DNA from: Toxorhynchites rutilus septentrionalis
Lineage: Eukaryota > Arthropoda > Insecta > Diptera > Culicidae
DNA length: 64,000 nt
Assembly (NCBI RefSeq): GCF_029784135.1
Contig: NC_073746.1
Location: forward strand, 224,577,882-224,641,881
Reading direction: 5' to 3'
This document shows, one piece after another, positions 44,690 to 56,520 of the stretch (within the stretch, counting starts at the first letter, position 1; each line of letters starts with the position of its first letter). The notes under the pieces were generated by a model, which was not told where the DNA came from, did no database searches, and was given only the letters and a program-made list of their open reading frames with translations. A program made the translations under genes and the position numbers.

Positions 44690-44870
44690 AATACCTGAAC
44701 GGAATAGGTAAAACCGATTTTTGAGTTTGGTTATTGACTAACATAGTACCGAAACCACAAACACCAATCACAATTTTAGTCGACTGGCTTGCATTTTCAT
44801 CTTTATCGAAACAAAACTGTAAGTGTGACGAATTTTCTCTTGGGTAAACTTCCATTTTGAACACCCTGTA
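44690..44870 (-). pseudogene. Mariner transposase N-terminal fossil
   Basis: The minus-strand frame from about 44857 reads HLQFCFDKDENASQSTKIVI, matching the N-terminal helix-turn-helix region typical of mariner transposases. The same block occurs in the deleted mariner at 47558-48331. The rest is missing. Confidence 0.6.
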
Positions 44871-46130
44871 GCTCAAAATGGAATATGGTTTTCGGCATAT
44901 GGCTACCTCGGCTGACTCGGAGGATGTCCAGTCTGGAAGTAAAATTTTGATCTACTTTTTGCAGCAATGGATGCTGTAAATTAGTGATGAAGTGGCGAAT
45001 GCTGTCTTCTAAACTGTCAGTTCCACACAAAAAGTTTCTAGATTGTCCTTATTTGTTCACCGAACGTTGTTTTTGATAAATCAATTGCTCCTTTCTGGCA
45101 TCGTGGGAGTTTAGAGTTCGATTTCGATTTCTACAACTTTGGACGAGACATTCTTATCCACTCCATCGATCCACAACATTCAACACCGTCAGATATTTTT
45201 CGAGCGGTAATGCTAGATAAGGGATCGACACCCCAAGTGGAATTACCTTGATTGATACACATCACGTTATCATCGTTGAAGGTGACTCCGGAAGCTCCAA
45301 TCAATGATTGTTATCCTTTTCTTATTCTTACAACTTTTCGCATTCGAAATATGTACATTTTTCTTTCCCACTTTTCTGTAGAGCCACGGTTGACTGTACT
45401 CGACGCAAAAAAAAGCCGACTCGGTAATCAATAAACTTACGTGCTTTTTGTCGGTTAGAAAAAAGTCAAATCGGTAATGTAAATAGTCTTCGCAGAAGAA
45501 TGTCAGCCCTACTCCACGCACTATGTAGATGAAATTTGAATTTCATAGATTGATTCACAGCACCAGAGGCATGCCGAGATGGGGTGGAAATCACTTGGAA
45601 ACAGATCCCAAACCGTAACGGATATCGTTTCAGATGTCTCCTTCTAGCAGCCTCCTTTTCTCCTTAACCATAGAATAGACAATCGGGTGAGAAGAAATCA
45701 CTCGGACTTGCTTAACGATACATAACATTAGCTTTAGTGCCGTTTAATACAGGCACATAAATTTTCATCACATTTCCCCAATTACGGTAAGCGATTGAAT
45801 CTAGCAGCGAGGCGACGATGACTGGTTAGGTGCCCGTGAAGACAATAACGATGATTTTCCGGATTGATGTCGGGGAAGCAACAAGTTTTTGTGCCTCTTT
45901 GCTTATGTAAGAATAAATCCGTCCGCTCGGATGATAGTGTCCAAGCAAAAGACCAAGCGTTTCCTTCATTTCCACAGCAGGATGTAGCATAATTTCAATA
46001 AACCGTTTTTATAAAGGCAAAACATGAATGAATATTTTAACAAATTGCAATGTTAATAATAACTATTGAAAGAAAAATGATAATGACGAAATTCGTAATG
46101 CGAAAAACATGTTTGAAGTACTTCTTAAAA
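44871..46130. other. Unassigned sequence
   Basis: No gene assigned. AT-rich with weak, discontinuous frames. Confidence 0.4.
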
Positions 46131-46690
46131 ATTCTCAATCATCGTTGAAGGCAGTGAATGGTCTCCCTAAAACGGGTGACTGACAACAGATGATGAGGCT
46201 GCAATGCTACCAGATAGTGGTCGGGATTATATGGGGTGTAGGTTGCGACAATGGTATTCTTGCCGCCATAGCCACTTGTTGCAGTCACATTCGTTCTTTT
46301 CGTACATTTTGGGCCAAGCGACTCCCACAAGCTTCGTTCCTTCGCCTCCCGTGACAAGGAATGGAATAAATGGAATCCGATGCGTAATTTTCAGCATAAC
46401 GGAGAAGGTTGGCCGGCCATTCTGTTAAACGAACTGTTCATGACTTTCCATGGTGTGGCGTGCAAACGTTTTGAAATTTCCCCGTCGGTAGCCTTCGGCA
46501 CGCGATTCGCCGTCGGGAAACGAGTTAGAGCGAGATGCCCACATCGGTTCCGTGGGATGAATTTTCCTGGTTATCCCAGAGGTGGTGTTTGGTTCGATGC
46601 TAGCGGCAGATTGCTCCAGTGCGAGACCAGATCTCGTCGTTGTAGGCTGTGTTCAGCAGCAGGCTCTTCTGAACCAAGCTGAGATCTGGA
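46131..46690. other. GC-richer island, possibly decayed coding sequence
   Basis: This stretch stands out from its AT-rich surroundings. Plus-strand 46380-46682 is open for 100 codons, and several minus-strand frames read for 30-70 codons (one with FIPFLVTGGEGTKLVGVAWP), but no frame runs throughout and none is recognisable. It may be a broken exon or retrotransposon fragment; I cannot assign it. Confidence 0.25.
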
Positions 46691-46789
46691 AATAATTTAC
46701 ATTTAGGGCTTGTGCTGGGTAAGGTTTCCGAGTGAGTGTATGATTGCTGACTGTAGTGGTTTAGTTCCATTTGGCAGTGTATGTTACGA

Positions 46790-46910
46790 TACGCAACAGT
46801 TCAGTAGGATTTGCGGAAGAGCAGCGACTCTCATGTTAGTGTGTGCTAAGAAGTTGTAGAAAGTGGTTGCGTTCTGATCCACCAAGAGGAAGCTTCAATC
46901 AAGTTGAAGA
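46790..46910 (+). promoter_or_regulatory. Possible transcription start and non-coding first exon
   Basis: An initiator-like ACAGTTCAGTAG at about 46797 is followed 110 bp later by a consensus-like splice donor AAGAG|GTACAGTG (near 46909). There is no TATA box, and no coding exon was identified downstream. Weak. Confidence 0.15.
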
Positions 46911-47555
46911 GGTACAGTGAATAAAAGTGAAACTATGCAAGTGAAATTTCTTAATCCTCTCAGTTGTTTAACTTCCGAACATAATTTATTCTGAATACTA
47001 TTTAAACTGGGATCATGTGTGTGCGGTAGATTAAAAAAAACTCAATAAGCTGATAGCATCGTGTGGTTGCACTATAAATTTGATGAACGGCTTACGGCCC
47101 CGTCGGTCCAAGAGTACGCCTCATGTATGTATACAATCAAGTGGAAAATACGTTATTGGTTATGAGTCTCTAGGTTCCCATTTGGACCACGCTATTTCAT
47201 TACGCCTCTTTACAAGCACCAGCGGCGCTCGAACGGTATGGCAAACAAATAATCGCGCGTAAATAATTCATTGATAACACGATTGTGAATCGAATCACTT
47301 CGAAACGTTGGTTAACGTGTAACCTTATATACAATTTTTCGAATGAGGCTTACAGAATATTCACATCACTGCTAATTTTAAGTCGGAAAGTAGATGCAAA
47401 TGCTGATGAGATGAATGAAATTGTAACCAAATTGCCAATCAAATTTGGTAACAATTTCATTTTTCGAAATGTTATACTATTAGTTCATGTTTGAAGCATT
47501 TTGTAAAAAATGGAACAACTTTCTACGAAGAATTAAATATTTAATATCCTAGATA
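46911..47555. other. Unassigned sequence
   Basis: No gene or repeat recognised. Short open frames look like chance. Confidence 0.4.
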
Positions 47556-47557
47556 TA

Positions 47558-48331
47558 TTAGGTTGGAGAAACGGTAATCCTTTATTTTTGCGTGAAATTC
47601 TAAGCTATATACTATGTGACATACTACACCGTCTTGTTGTGTAATATGTTGCCATTCTAAAGGTATTTTCATAATGTCTCTCTCATATAAGTCTTGGTCT
47701 TTTTTGGCAAAAAAATCCTAGCAATAGTTTTTTACAATTTTCTCTCGATCCCAATTTCTTATCACTCAGTTTTGCAAGCGAGAAGAAGGTGGTAATCGCT
47801 TGGTGCCAGGTCCGGACTATATGGTGGATGCATTAAAACATCCCAATCAAGTTTTGTGGCTTTGCGTTGTCCTGATGGAACACAACACCTCGTCTGTTGG
47901 CCAATTGTAGATGTTTCTGATCAATCATTAGCTTCAAATAGTCTGTTTGTTGAAAGTGCAGAGCTGTATTTAGTGTATTGCACTATAAAAAAAAATTAAA
48001 AACAAATTTAAAGATATATGTTAAAATAATAAATACTCGTATTTTACTGTTACAGTATAAGCACCATAAACACCATTCACAATTTCAGCGGTCTGGCTTG
48101 CATTTTCGTCTTTATAAAAGAAAAATGTCAAATCTTTGTTAATCTCCATTGTTAACATTCTGTAACTCACAATTGAACGGAACAAACAAAAAACAGCGAA
48201 AGAATTTTATTTAGTGTGAAATGTCACCTTTACACCCTCACAACTAGAATTGTATGATCGATATTACGCTAGATATAGACCACTAAAGTCAGTTACCGAG
48301 AAAATAATGGATTACTTTTCCCCCAACCTAA
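47558..48331 (-). mobile_element. Internally deleted, degenerate mariner
   Basis: Ends TTAGGTTGGAGAAACGGTAA (47558) and, inverted, TTAGGTTGGGGGAAAAGTAA (to 48331), flanked by TA (47556-47557, 48332-48333). At 774 bp it is well short of a full mariner (about 1.3 kb). The minus strand retains an N-terminal block (YKDENASQTAEIVNGVYG, near 48070-48145) and catalytic fragments HQDNA (about 47875) and HPPYSPDLAPSDYHLL (about 47790-47835). It is non-autonomous and old. Confidence 0.82.
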
Positions 48332-48333
48332 TA

Positions 48334-49010
48334 TAATATTTAAATATTTTTCACAGCCTTAATTTCTTGGGTTTACTTCCAGGGGCCTTTTCGGTCGCAT
48401 AAAAATGTACATGGCTGTACACGGCAAATTGAATTAGCCTAGCAAAATTTTGTTAATGGTCTAATAGTGATTACCCTTTCTAAAAAGATAAATGCATTTA
48501 AATGCAACTTCCACCTTGTAATCGCTTGTACATTTTCCCGTTTTTTATTTATTTATTTTGGCTTTACGTCTATTCAACATGGCCTTATCAACATTTTTTT
48601 TTTAATTTTCTTGTGCGTCGTTCGTTGCTTGTTTTTTTTTATGGTGCGGCTTGCAAAGTCTGCGACCAATCCCGCTATCTCGTTGGATGACCATCGCGAT
48701 ACAACTGTGTTAGGCATCAGGATTGTGCCAAGACACCTAAAGCAGCAGCTGTTTGCGGATTTTTGTGGCTCTTTTGTGGCTTTGTGGAAACTGCCCATTT
48801 GCTCATCCCACCACACTCTAGAAAGTTCTCCGAACCAATGCAAGCCTAAAAACCAATCTTTGACGAGATAAATTCAACGAATCTGTGTGCGAGTGTGATT
48901 GTGACAAGCGCGCGTCGATAAAGAGGCAATCTGTTGTTACGCAATTTGCGCGTAATTACGCGATTTTTTTTTGCGCGCACGCATCAATCGTAGAATTCAG
49001 TTTTCTATAT
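48334..49010. other. Unassigned sequence
   Basis: An open frame at 48467-48871 (134 codons) contains a poly-T-derived Phe/Leu run and does not resemble a known protein. A GC-richer part at 48650-48800 is unexplained. No mobile element recognised. Confidence 0.35.
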
Positions 49011-50040
49011 AGAGTAATTCCACGCTAATTCAGCCGAAAAACAGTCGATTCTGACCCTTTTATCTCCGATTTTTTGACGTAGAACTACGTTTTTCAGGAA
49101 GGGTGCCAAATCAGAAAACATGTCAAGTTTTCATGGAATAAAGTTAAAGTTAATGATTATTTTCACTGTGAACGAATTCTTATGATTTGCATACCAATCG
49201 AATCGGAAATTCTCTCAGATTAGTTTGATATGCTATACATTACAATTCGCTAATCCCTAAACGGTTCAAATTCATGTAAACTTGAATAACTTCTTTTTTC
49301 CCATACATTTGTTCTGCCGATTTGTGTGCTAACTCTACCCGTACTTCGAATGCTTATAACTCGAACATTTCTTAACAGATCGGAGCGATGTTTGCATCAA
49401 TTGATAAGAAATATTTCTACGCGTCTATCACAATTAATAAAATATTATTTGCAATTGAAATGTAAATAAAATATGAAATGAGCAATTGAATAACTGTAAA
49501 ATGTCAAGCGTTATTTAAACGCCCTAACTGCCAAATTTTGATTGGCCCGATTTACTGTTTCCCCAACACAGACTTCTAAATCGACGTATCTGTGGAAATC
49601 CGCTCTGCAAATATACATGCAAGTCGGGGGTATTTTTGTTCCCATCGAGCTGTGTTTCCCTAACACGGACTTCAAAATCAATGTGCCAACATGCAAGTTG
49701 GGGGTATTTTTTGGTGTTTGAGTACTTTTGTACTCGCTGGTCGTTGTGCAGACCGGAATATGTTTTCCTAAAACGTAATTTTAAACTAAGAAGCCTGGGA
49801 AAATCGTCATTTCAGATACTAGAGGTGAATGAACTTTCGCGGTTCGAGAACTACGGAAACATCAGTTGTGCAATATTTTCAGAGGGAAATGTAAAGTACA
49901 ATGATCGTTTGACAATTCTTCCGTTCACGTATTTTGGAAGTTCTAAGCATCATATCAAACGTGAAAGGACGTTCATCAAATTTATTTGTAACGAAGAACA
50001 TAATCTATTACAAAAAATTCGATGCATTCTAAAATAATGT
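49011..50040. repeat. Unclassified repeat with GACGTAGAACTACGT motif and short tandem units
   Basis: TTTTTTGACGTAGAACTACG (from about 49072) resembles the terminus of the composite repeats. A preceding block (AGAGTAATTCCACGCTAATT, about 49012) has a diverged counterpart near 62993. Around 49556-49710 a unit containing TTTCCC(C/T)AACAC(A/G)GACTTC and GCAAGT(C/T)GGGGGTATTTTT occurs twice with unequal spacing (97 and 74 bp). An ORF at 49636-50037 crosses these units and is unlikely to be real. Confidence 0.45.
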
Positions 50041-50159
50041 TCAAAGTAGTAAAAAGTGGATTTCATAATATAATTGCGTAGTTTTATGTCGAAAATATGC
50101 GGTCGTGTCCTAGATACAACCCCTTATAGTTTTTTTAAAATATTTATATATCCTATGAT

Positions 50160-50360
50160 CAGAAAAAACAAAATTGAGTTAAATTTCAGGTAAATTTATT
50201 TTATCTTCTTCAAAATATGATCCATCTGAAGCAACACACATGCGCATCGCTTGACCCAGTCCTCCCTGCATCCCTGGTGGGCCGACGAAGCGATGGCCTT
50301 TAGTTTCCTCGTTGCATTCTCTTTGATCTTCTCGATCGACTGAAATCTCTTTCTAGGTGG
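50160..50360 (-). pseudogene. Mariner-type transposase C-terminal fossil
   Basis: The minus strand reads RFQSIEKIKENATRKL, then an AHQGCREDWVKRC segment and GSYFEEDKINL in a shifted frame, the characteristic C-terminal end of mariner proteins. The catalytic core is not recognisable upstream. Confidence 0.6.
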
Positions 50361-51540
50361 TGGCAACTTCAAGGTCGTACCAACATAAAAAATAAACCGG
50401 TTCCCGCATGCACGGTTCGTTTAAATAAAAAATCCCGATACTTTCTGATCGTAGTGTACTACCTAGCTACCAAAAATTCCACCTTGAGCTCGTCACCATC
50501 CATTACAACAGTACTACCAAAAGGAAGGGGATTATGTTACGATCAGCCCCTCCTGCTGGTATCTTTTTAGTCTAAGACGAGTTGAGCATGAATTCGACCT
50601 GATTACTTTCCTCAAATCTGCATACTATTGATGATAGATGGCCTGTCTGCGCGCTGTTCAGGTGTTCATCGTAGAGCTGCCTCCACCTTCGATCATCTCG
50701 CGTCTATTCGTCAATATAAAATGTATGATTTTGCTTTCGGATGTGTTACAAAATGTGAATACTTTTTAGTCGAATTTCTGACTTTCTTCTTGCTGTACAA
50801 TAATTTTTTTGAAGCCGACACTGATATTGTTCAAGCGTTTTTGATGCAGACTGAATGAAGGCGCAGCAGTAAAAAAGGTGGGACTCAACGTATTAATTAG
50901 AACATATCTTCGAACAGTTCCGAGCGATGGAAACAAGTTCAATACGTCCTCATAAAAATTAATCGCAATCGAATTTGGTTATTAATAGTGAAAACTGGAA
51001 GTTTAGATAGGTAGAATTGCTTTAAACCAAACCTCTTGTAGGGTGTCGACTACCTGATAAAAGCTTGGAAATCAGGAAATTCAAACATTGTTAGCGAAGC
51101 TCAGAAAGTTTCGTCACCGATAAGTGAAAAATTGTCACACCTTGTGATTTAGTAATTTGAATAATTTAGTAATTTAGTAATTTAATAATTTAGTGAGTAA
51201 TTAGTTAGTATATAACCCTCTTGGAATATTAGTTGTTGCAATAATGGAAAGTTATTGATATAAACATGTGTATTTGAAAAAACGGTTTTTCCATCACACA
51301 AAAGTCATAAGGAATCTAAAAGCATTGCGAACAAACAGAAGCTGACAATGATTCCAAGTATCTCACAGGTCATTAACACCAAAAGCTCGAACCAGGCGCC
51401 TCCAGAAATGTTGGATACTGTTGTGTTGTAGCTGATCACTTACTTGTGCAATCAGTACCTACATTCATGTGTCATAAATCACTCCACGCTGCTGAAAAGG
51501 ACATGATCGTACAAGAAGAATTTTTCACAACAGTTTAAAT
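50361..51540. other. Unassigned AT-rich sequence
   Basis: Includes a run of TTTAGTAATTTA-type repeats near 51150-51200. No gene recognised. Confidence 0.4.
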
Positions 51541-51549
51541 TCTAAACAG

Positions 51550-52400
51550 ATTGTTTAGAAGGTCAAACTATGCCGCGCCGTGCTAAAGAAAAGTTTTATG
51601 GTAAAGTTTAGCACTGCCTCGTATTTCAAATCTTTCGACGCGTCTTCAAACAAAACTACAAAAATGCGGCAGATGGATCTGAATGTCAGACTTTGGATGA
51701 GGAAAAGAAGGAGGTTGTAACTCGTTACATGATGCAAATATTCTTAGGACAATCTCGAACATCAGATCATCTTGCAGCTTTAAAAAGATGTGGGAAACAT
51801 CTCTTCGGACAAGCTTCTTCTGGTGTCGATGGACGACACCAACGTAGATTGGTCATTTTACGCAAACTGGAACAGGACTTTCATAAAGTTCTTGGTGTGA
51901 GCTGCAATCTAGATTATTTTACAAGGATGAATGGCTTCTAAAAACTCGTCAAAACGAAAGAAAATCCCTACAATTCCGTTTGGAATTCAAAGGAGAATGC
52001 TTATGAAGCGAAAGCTGCATCTTTTCTTGATCCTTCGGATATTGGTTCCGTACAAAAATTGAATGGTTATATTCCATTAATTTTCGGAGTATCAGTAGAA
52101 CACCAGCAGATTTTTCACTGAAACAATATTTCGAATTCATGGCTAGCAACAAAAGTAACAAGTTTGCTAACTATGATCGGAAAAAATAACGATTGGATCA
52201 TTGTTTTGACAGGAATAAGTTTACCGAACTTTTTACCATCGGAAAATTGATCTGTTTCTCTAGCATGAAACTCTTAATGTTGAGAGGGGCTTTTCTCTGA
52301 ACACTGATTGTCTTTATGAAGTTATGCGTGAGGAATCGATTGTGCTATACAACGAATTCATGATCCTGTGTTTGGAGGGATAGCTTATAAAATGTTTTTA
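51550..52400 (+). pseudogene. Unassigned coding relic
   Basis: The plus-strand frame has a start-like MPRRAKEKFYGKV (51570) broken by a stop, then an 82-codon open stretch (51693-51941, MDEEKKEVVTRYMMQIFLG...), then further fragments (FLDPSDIGSVQKLNGYIPL). Composition is protein-like and the frames follow one another, suggesting a decayed gene or transposase, but I do not recognise the family. Confidence 0.25.
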
Positions 52401-52849
52401 GAACTACAACTGCAGAACTTGTTGATTTTTTTTGGTCGTTGAGTGAACACCCTGTCTTGAAATCGATGCCCACCATTGCTTCGGGGATAGGCAGATATAC
52501 AAACATGTTACATTATAATCTACTCGTAGATCTTGCACAGGCTTTGGTCTGCAGGGTATTTTTTCGGCATTTGAAAATAAAAAATTTTTAGGGAAGTTTT
52601 GTGCATGTTTTTGATCCATTTTATATACGATGTCTATCATTCACGATCTATGTTTGTCAGTCTTATCCAGCACATATCAAATTCATCATTAAATAACATG
52701 TAAGAGAGACACTCTTCAACATGAATATGAAATTCAACAGTTAATTATTCGAATCAGTCGCATGTTCATCTTGTCTGTGAACACTTGTATCAAAAACAAA
52801 ACCCATTATCTTTGCGTTAAATTCAAAACATTATTTAAGATGTTTTGTT
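52401..52849. other. Unassigned sequence
   Basis: No gene or repeat recognised. Confidence 0.35.
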
Positions 52850-53010
52850 TGATACGAGAAAAAGGTGGTAATCACTTGATGCCAGGTCCGATGGATGCAT
52901 TTAAACCAGGTGGATGTATTTTATCTTCTCAACCAAGCTCCAGGAGTTTCTGGCGAGTCACCACAAAAATCATAATTTTAATGGTTTTCTATTTCCCCAG
53001 TCTAATATTT
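52850..53010 (-). pseudogene. Mariner fossil fragment
   Basis: AAAGGTGGTAATCACTTGAT, GCCAGGTCCG and TTTCTGGCGAGTCACC parallel the corresponding blocks of the mariner at 54764 (antisense SDYHLF to RQKL region). The end at about 53000-53010 (TTCCCCAGTCTAATA) resembles a decayed mariner terminal repeat. Confidence 0.55.
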
Positions 53011-53810
53011 TAACGTTTTATAGGAAATTATATTTGACGATAGTTGTATGCATATGCATAAATATTTATTGAAAAATCTTTATTGAGCCTTTCTTCTGCC
53101 CAAATTGACTCCAATTCAAAAAGTAAGCTAATCATCACAATTGCTTTCATTTGAAATCTGGCAAAATTTTATATCGAATAAAGTGGCAAAACATCCATTT
53201 TAGAAATAAAAATAAAAAAAGTTAGTTATTTAGTGGTTTAATAAATTTTTTTCCAAAAATACATGATAAAAACAATCAATTGTTATTATTTTTATATTTT
53301 TAGTATGTATTTTGATTATAAATGTTTGTAGTACTTTTGATATTAGAATAATTTAATAATGATAATTCAGGATGATTCGACAATGAGAAAAAAAATCCGA
53401 ACCCTTTCAATTTGACTGTTAATGATTTTTCAAAACATGGAACTCTTGTTTATAAGTGTGCTGTGACGAGACGACCGAAATTTCTTAGGATCATTGACAC
53501 CGTTGAAGAAGAAGACGCCAAATCTGTCGATTTTGACGCGACCCTATCCGTTTTTTTGAACTGTTCACATAAAGTGACAGCTACCCAAAATAAGAGTTGT
53601 ATATCATTTGACCAATTTTGATTACGACTGATTTCTATAGGGGCGCTACTAACTTACTTTACTTTACTAACTCTCTGGTTTTGCGCAATACATTTGACCT
53701 TCCAATTTTTTTTATGTAGATTTTTTAAATACACCGTTGAAATTTTACTCAAAAATTGAATTGAAAAGTTTATTTACACTACCATTCACGAAACTTCACT
53801 GTCACACTGT
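53011..53810. other. Unassigned AT-rich sequence
   Basis: Contains TCGATTTTGACGCGACCCTA (about 53528), a block with a close counterpart near 63028. It is otherwise unrecognised. Confidence 0.35.
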
Positions 53811-53813
53811 GTA

Positions 53814-54535
53814 CAGTGTCGAACAAAACATTTAGACCTCTGCTCAAGCAAAAAAAAAAAGAAAGTGACAAAGCTTTGAGAAAAAATAATCCAATCCAGT
53901 GCTTCAATCCACTTATAATTATTTATTGGAATGTTCGAAGAAATTTATTACATATGCACTATAAACAATAGTCATTCATTTCAAAATGCGTATGATGTAT
54001 AATCAACAACTAAAATGACGCGACAAAATTTGGGACCGGTTTTAAAATTAATTGTAAAAAAATAAGAACAAGAAAATTCATACTGTGACTAGGACTTCTA
54101 GGGTTAGTACTTGGTGTATATTTTTATTCCGCATCACTTCACGCACCTGGTTCGTCACGGATTTCACCAGATTCTGGCACGTGTTGACCGGGATGGTGTA
54201 CCAACAAGCTTAGATCCTATCCCATAGACCATTTCACGATATCCCATAGTTTCTCTATAGGGTTCAGATCCGGTAACTGGCTGGCTGACGTTAACTTTGT
54301 TATCCTGGAACCACTCTCTGATGGTCTTGGCGGTGTGCTTCGGAACGTTATCGTTATCGTTATGCATGAACTGCCATTTCAGGGGCATCTCCCACTCGGC
54401 GTGTGGCAACATGACATCAATCGCAAGTACTCTACGATTCCGCGTTGGCTGTTGCCTGTCTTTGACATTTTGCGGATGACCATTCGCTGTGTTTCCGTGC
54501 AATTAAGCGCGCAACCCATTTTTCGTTGACTGCAA
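53814..54535 (-). pseudogene. Tc1-like element fragment with one terminal repeat
   Basis: The end CAGTGTCGAACAAAACATTT (53814, preceded by TA) has the CAGTGTC-type start of Tc1 terminal repeats. The minus-strand coding fragment (about 54200-54510) gives MPLKWQFMHN, a short frame slip, PKHTAKTIREWFQDNKVNV and, in another frame, a PDLNPIE-like segment, the end of a Tc1 DDE transposase. The 5' half is missing. Confidence 0.7.
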
Positions 54536-54763
54536 CTACACCCAAAGTTAATGTTCAGCACAAGTTATGGCATTCCGATTTATTACATTAAATGAGCTGA
54601 AAAATAACAGAAAATGTACTACTGCCCAATACATCCAGATCATTTGTATAATATATATGCTAGAGCCAATATGAGCGAGCGAAACAGGAGACACATCTAA
54701 ATGAAATCATATGAAAATTTTTCGTATAGTTTACCAAATACACGGCCCAGACAGAGAAAGATA

Positions 54764-56040
54764 TAGGGTTGGGGAAAAAGGAATGTTGTATTTCTGATCG
54801 AAATTTGACGCTTTATTTAACATACTCAAAATTATCCAATTTAAGTCAAATATGCGCCGTTTTGTTCGCAAACTTGTTGCCAATTAGAAGGCAACTTCGG
54901 ATAATGAAACCCCCCTTCCTTATTTGCAAAAAAAAACTCAGACAGCCAGTTTTCGCAAGCCTCTTTTGAGGCCAACTTAGTATCACCAAGAGCGTTTTGC
55001 ATGGACCGGAAGAGATGATAATCACTTGGAGCCAGGTCCGGATTATAGGGTGGGTGCAATAGGACATCCCATCCGAGCTTCCGTAGCTTCTGGCGGGTCA
55101 TCGAAGATGTGTGAGGCTGAGCGTTGTCCTGGTGGAAAACAACACCATTCCTATTGATCATTTCTGGCCGCTTCTGGTCAATCGCCTGCTTCAAACGGTC
55201 AAGCTGCTCACATTAGAGAACCGAGTTGAGGGTCTGGCCATAGTTGAGCAGCTCAATGATTCCCTTCCAATCCCACCAAACACACAGCAAAACCTTCCTG
55301 GCCATCAATCCAGGCTTGGCGATGGTTTGTGCCGGCTCACCGCGCTTAGACCACGACTTTTTTCGCTTTAGGTTGTCGTACGTGATCCACTTTTCATCAC
55401 CGGTCACCATCTTCTTCAAAAACGGGTCGAGTTCGTTCCGTTTCAGCAGTGCATCGCAGGCGTTGATTCTGTCTAAAAGATTTTTTTTGCGTCAACTCGT
55501 GTGGCACCCATACATCCAGCTTTTTTTGGAATCCAATCTTCTGCAAATGGTTCCAAACGGTTTTATGGTCTATACCCAGTTCCTGGCCAATCGAGCGAGT
55601 GCTCACATGCCGGTCTACTTGGATGATTTCAACGATTTTATCGGTTTCCACGACGATTGGCCTACCAGTACGGGGTGTATCTTCGACAGCCACTACACCA
55701 GAACGAAATCGATCAAACCAACGCTGTTCTGTGCGAATCTGTACAGTAGCGGGTCCATAAACTACACGAATTTTTTCGGTCGCCTTCGTTGCAGTTTTAC
55801 CTCGCAGGTAGTAAAAACGTAAAATATGGTGAAATTCTTGCTTGGTGGACTCCATCTTTGACGCGCTATAACTTGAGACTGAAAAGGACAATCACAACAC
55901 TGTCAAAACGATAATTGTAGCACAGATTGTCGTCTTTAAATAGCCGTATAGTATGACCCGATGCGATAAGTACAACACAAGATATGTTTAAGTGTTGCCA
56001 TATATTGACAATATACGACATTTCTTTTTCCCCAACCCAA
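54764..56040 (-). mobile_element. Mariner (DD34D), full length, nearly intact
   Basis: 1277 bp between TA dinucleotides (54762-54763, 56041-56042). The terminal repeats share GGGTTGGGGAAAAAG with a few mismatches. It encodes a mariner transposase with just two visible lesions. A nearly identical 5' region recurs at 63725-64000 on the other strand, so this family has been active recently. Confidence 0.92.
54841..55855 (-). pseudogene. Mariner transposase with one frameshift and one nonsense codon
   Basis: ATG at 55855 (MESTKQEFHHILRFYYLRG). The N-terminal HTH region and TPRTGRP linker are present. A one-base change in the A-run at about 55480-55490 shifts frame after HELTQKK. TAA at 55213-55215 interrupts the sequence between TLNSVL and CEQLDRL. 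Catalytic Asp residues are in VTGDEKWITYDN, VFHQDNAQPHTS and PPYNPDLAPSDYHLF. Exactly 34 residues separate the second and third Asp, the mariner signature. Frame and length are otherwise normal. Confidence 0.9.
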
Positions 56041-56042
56041 TA

Positions 56043-56518
56043 TATTCTCGTTCATGTTCTTCTTTATCCTCTTAGAAATCACATTCCAACTTCATTTTAT
56101 GATGAGGCTTTTAAAACAGCGCATTATTTGCGCCTTTGACTCTCCAGCACACGAAATGGCATCATTTCTGCCGAAGGTGAAATGGCTTCTGGCAACGCTA
56201 GTTTTGGTGTAGAATTAGAGAATTAGAACCTTACATACTTCCTGTATACCATAATAAATACTTACCAGAATCCGAAAAACACAAAATACCACCGAGAAAC
56301 AAAATATTTCCTCAAAATCGGTGAACACTCGTAACAGCCGAAACGAGGAACTGGTCCTAAATTTGAAGAGTTATGAATACTTGAACAGTGCTAGTCTCAT
56401 TCTTTTTGGCCATTCCACAGCTCGCGATTAGCTAGTATATCACGAAATGCTATGCAAGACTGTACCCCTCGAACATATTAATCGGCAATTAGCTTAGTTC
56501 TTTAATTGCAAAATTATC
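56043..56518. other. Unassigned sequence
   Basis: No gene or repeat recognised. Confidence 0.4.
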
Positions 56519-56520
56519 TA

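Noticed and set aside
49636..50037. 133-codon ORF as a gene
   Set aside because: It crosses two tandem units of a repeat, has no domain and skewed composition; more likely chance.
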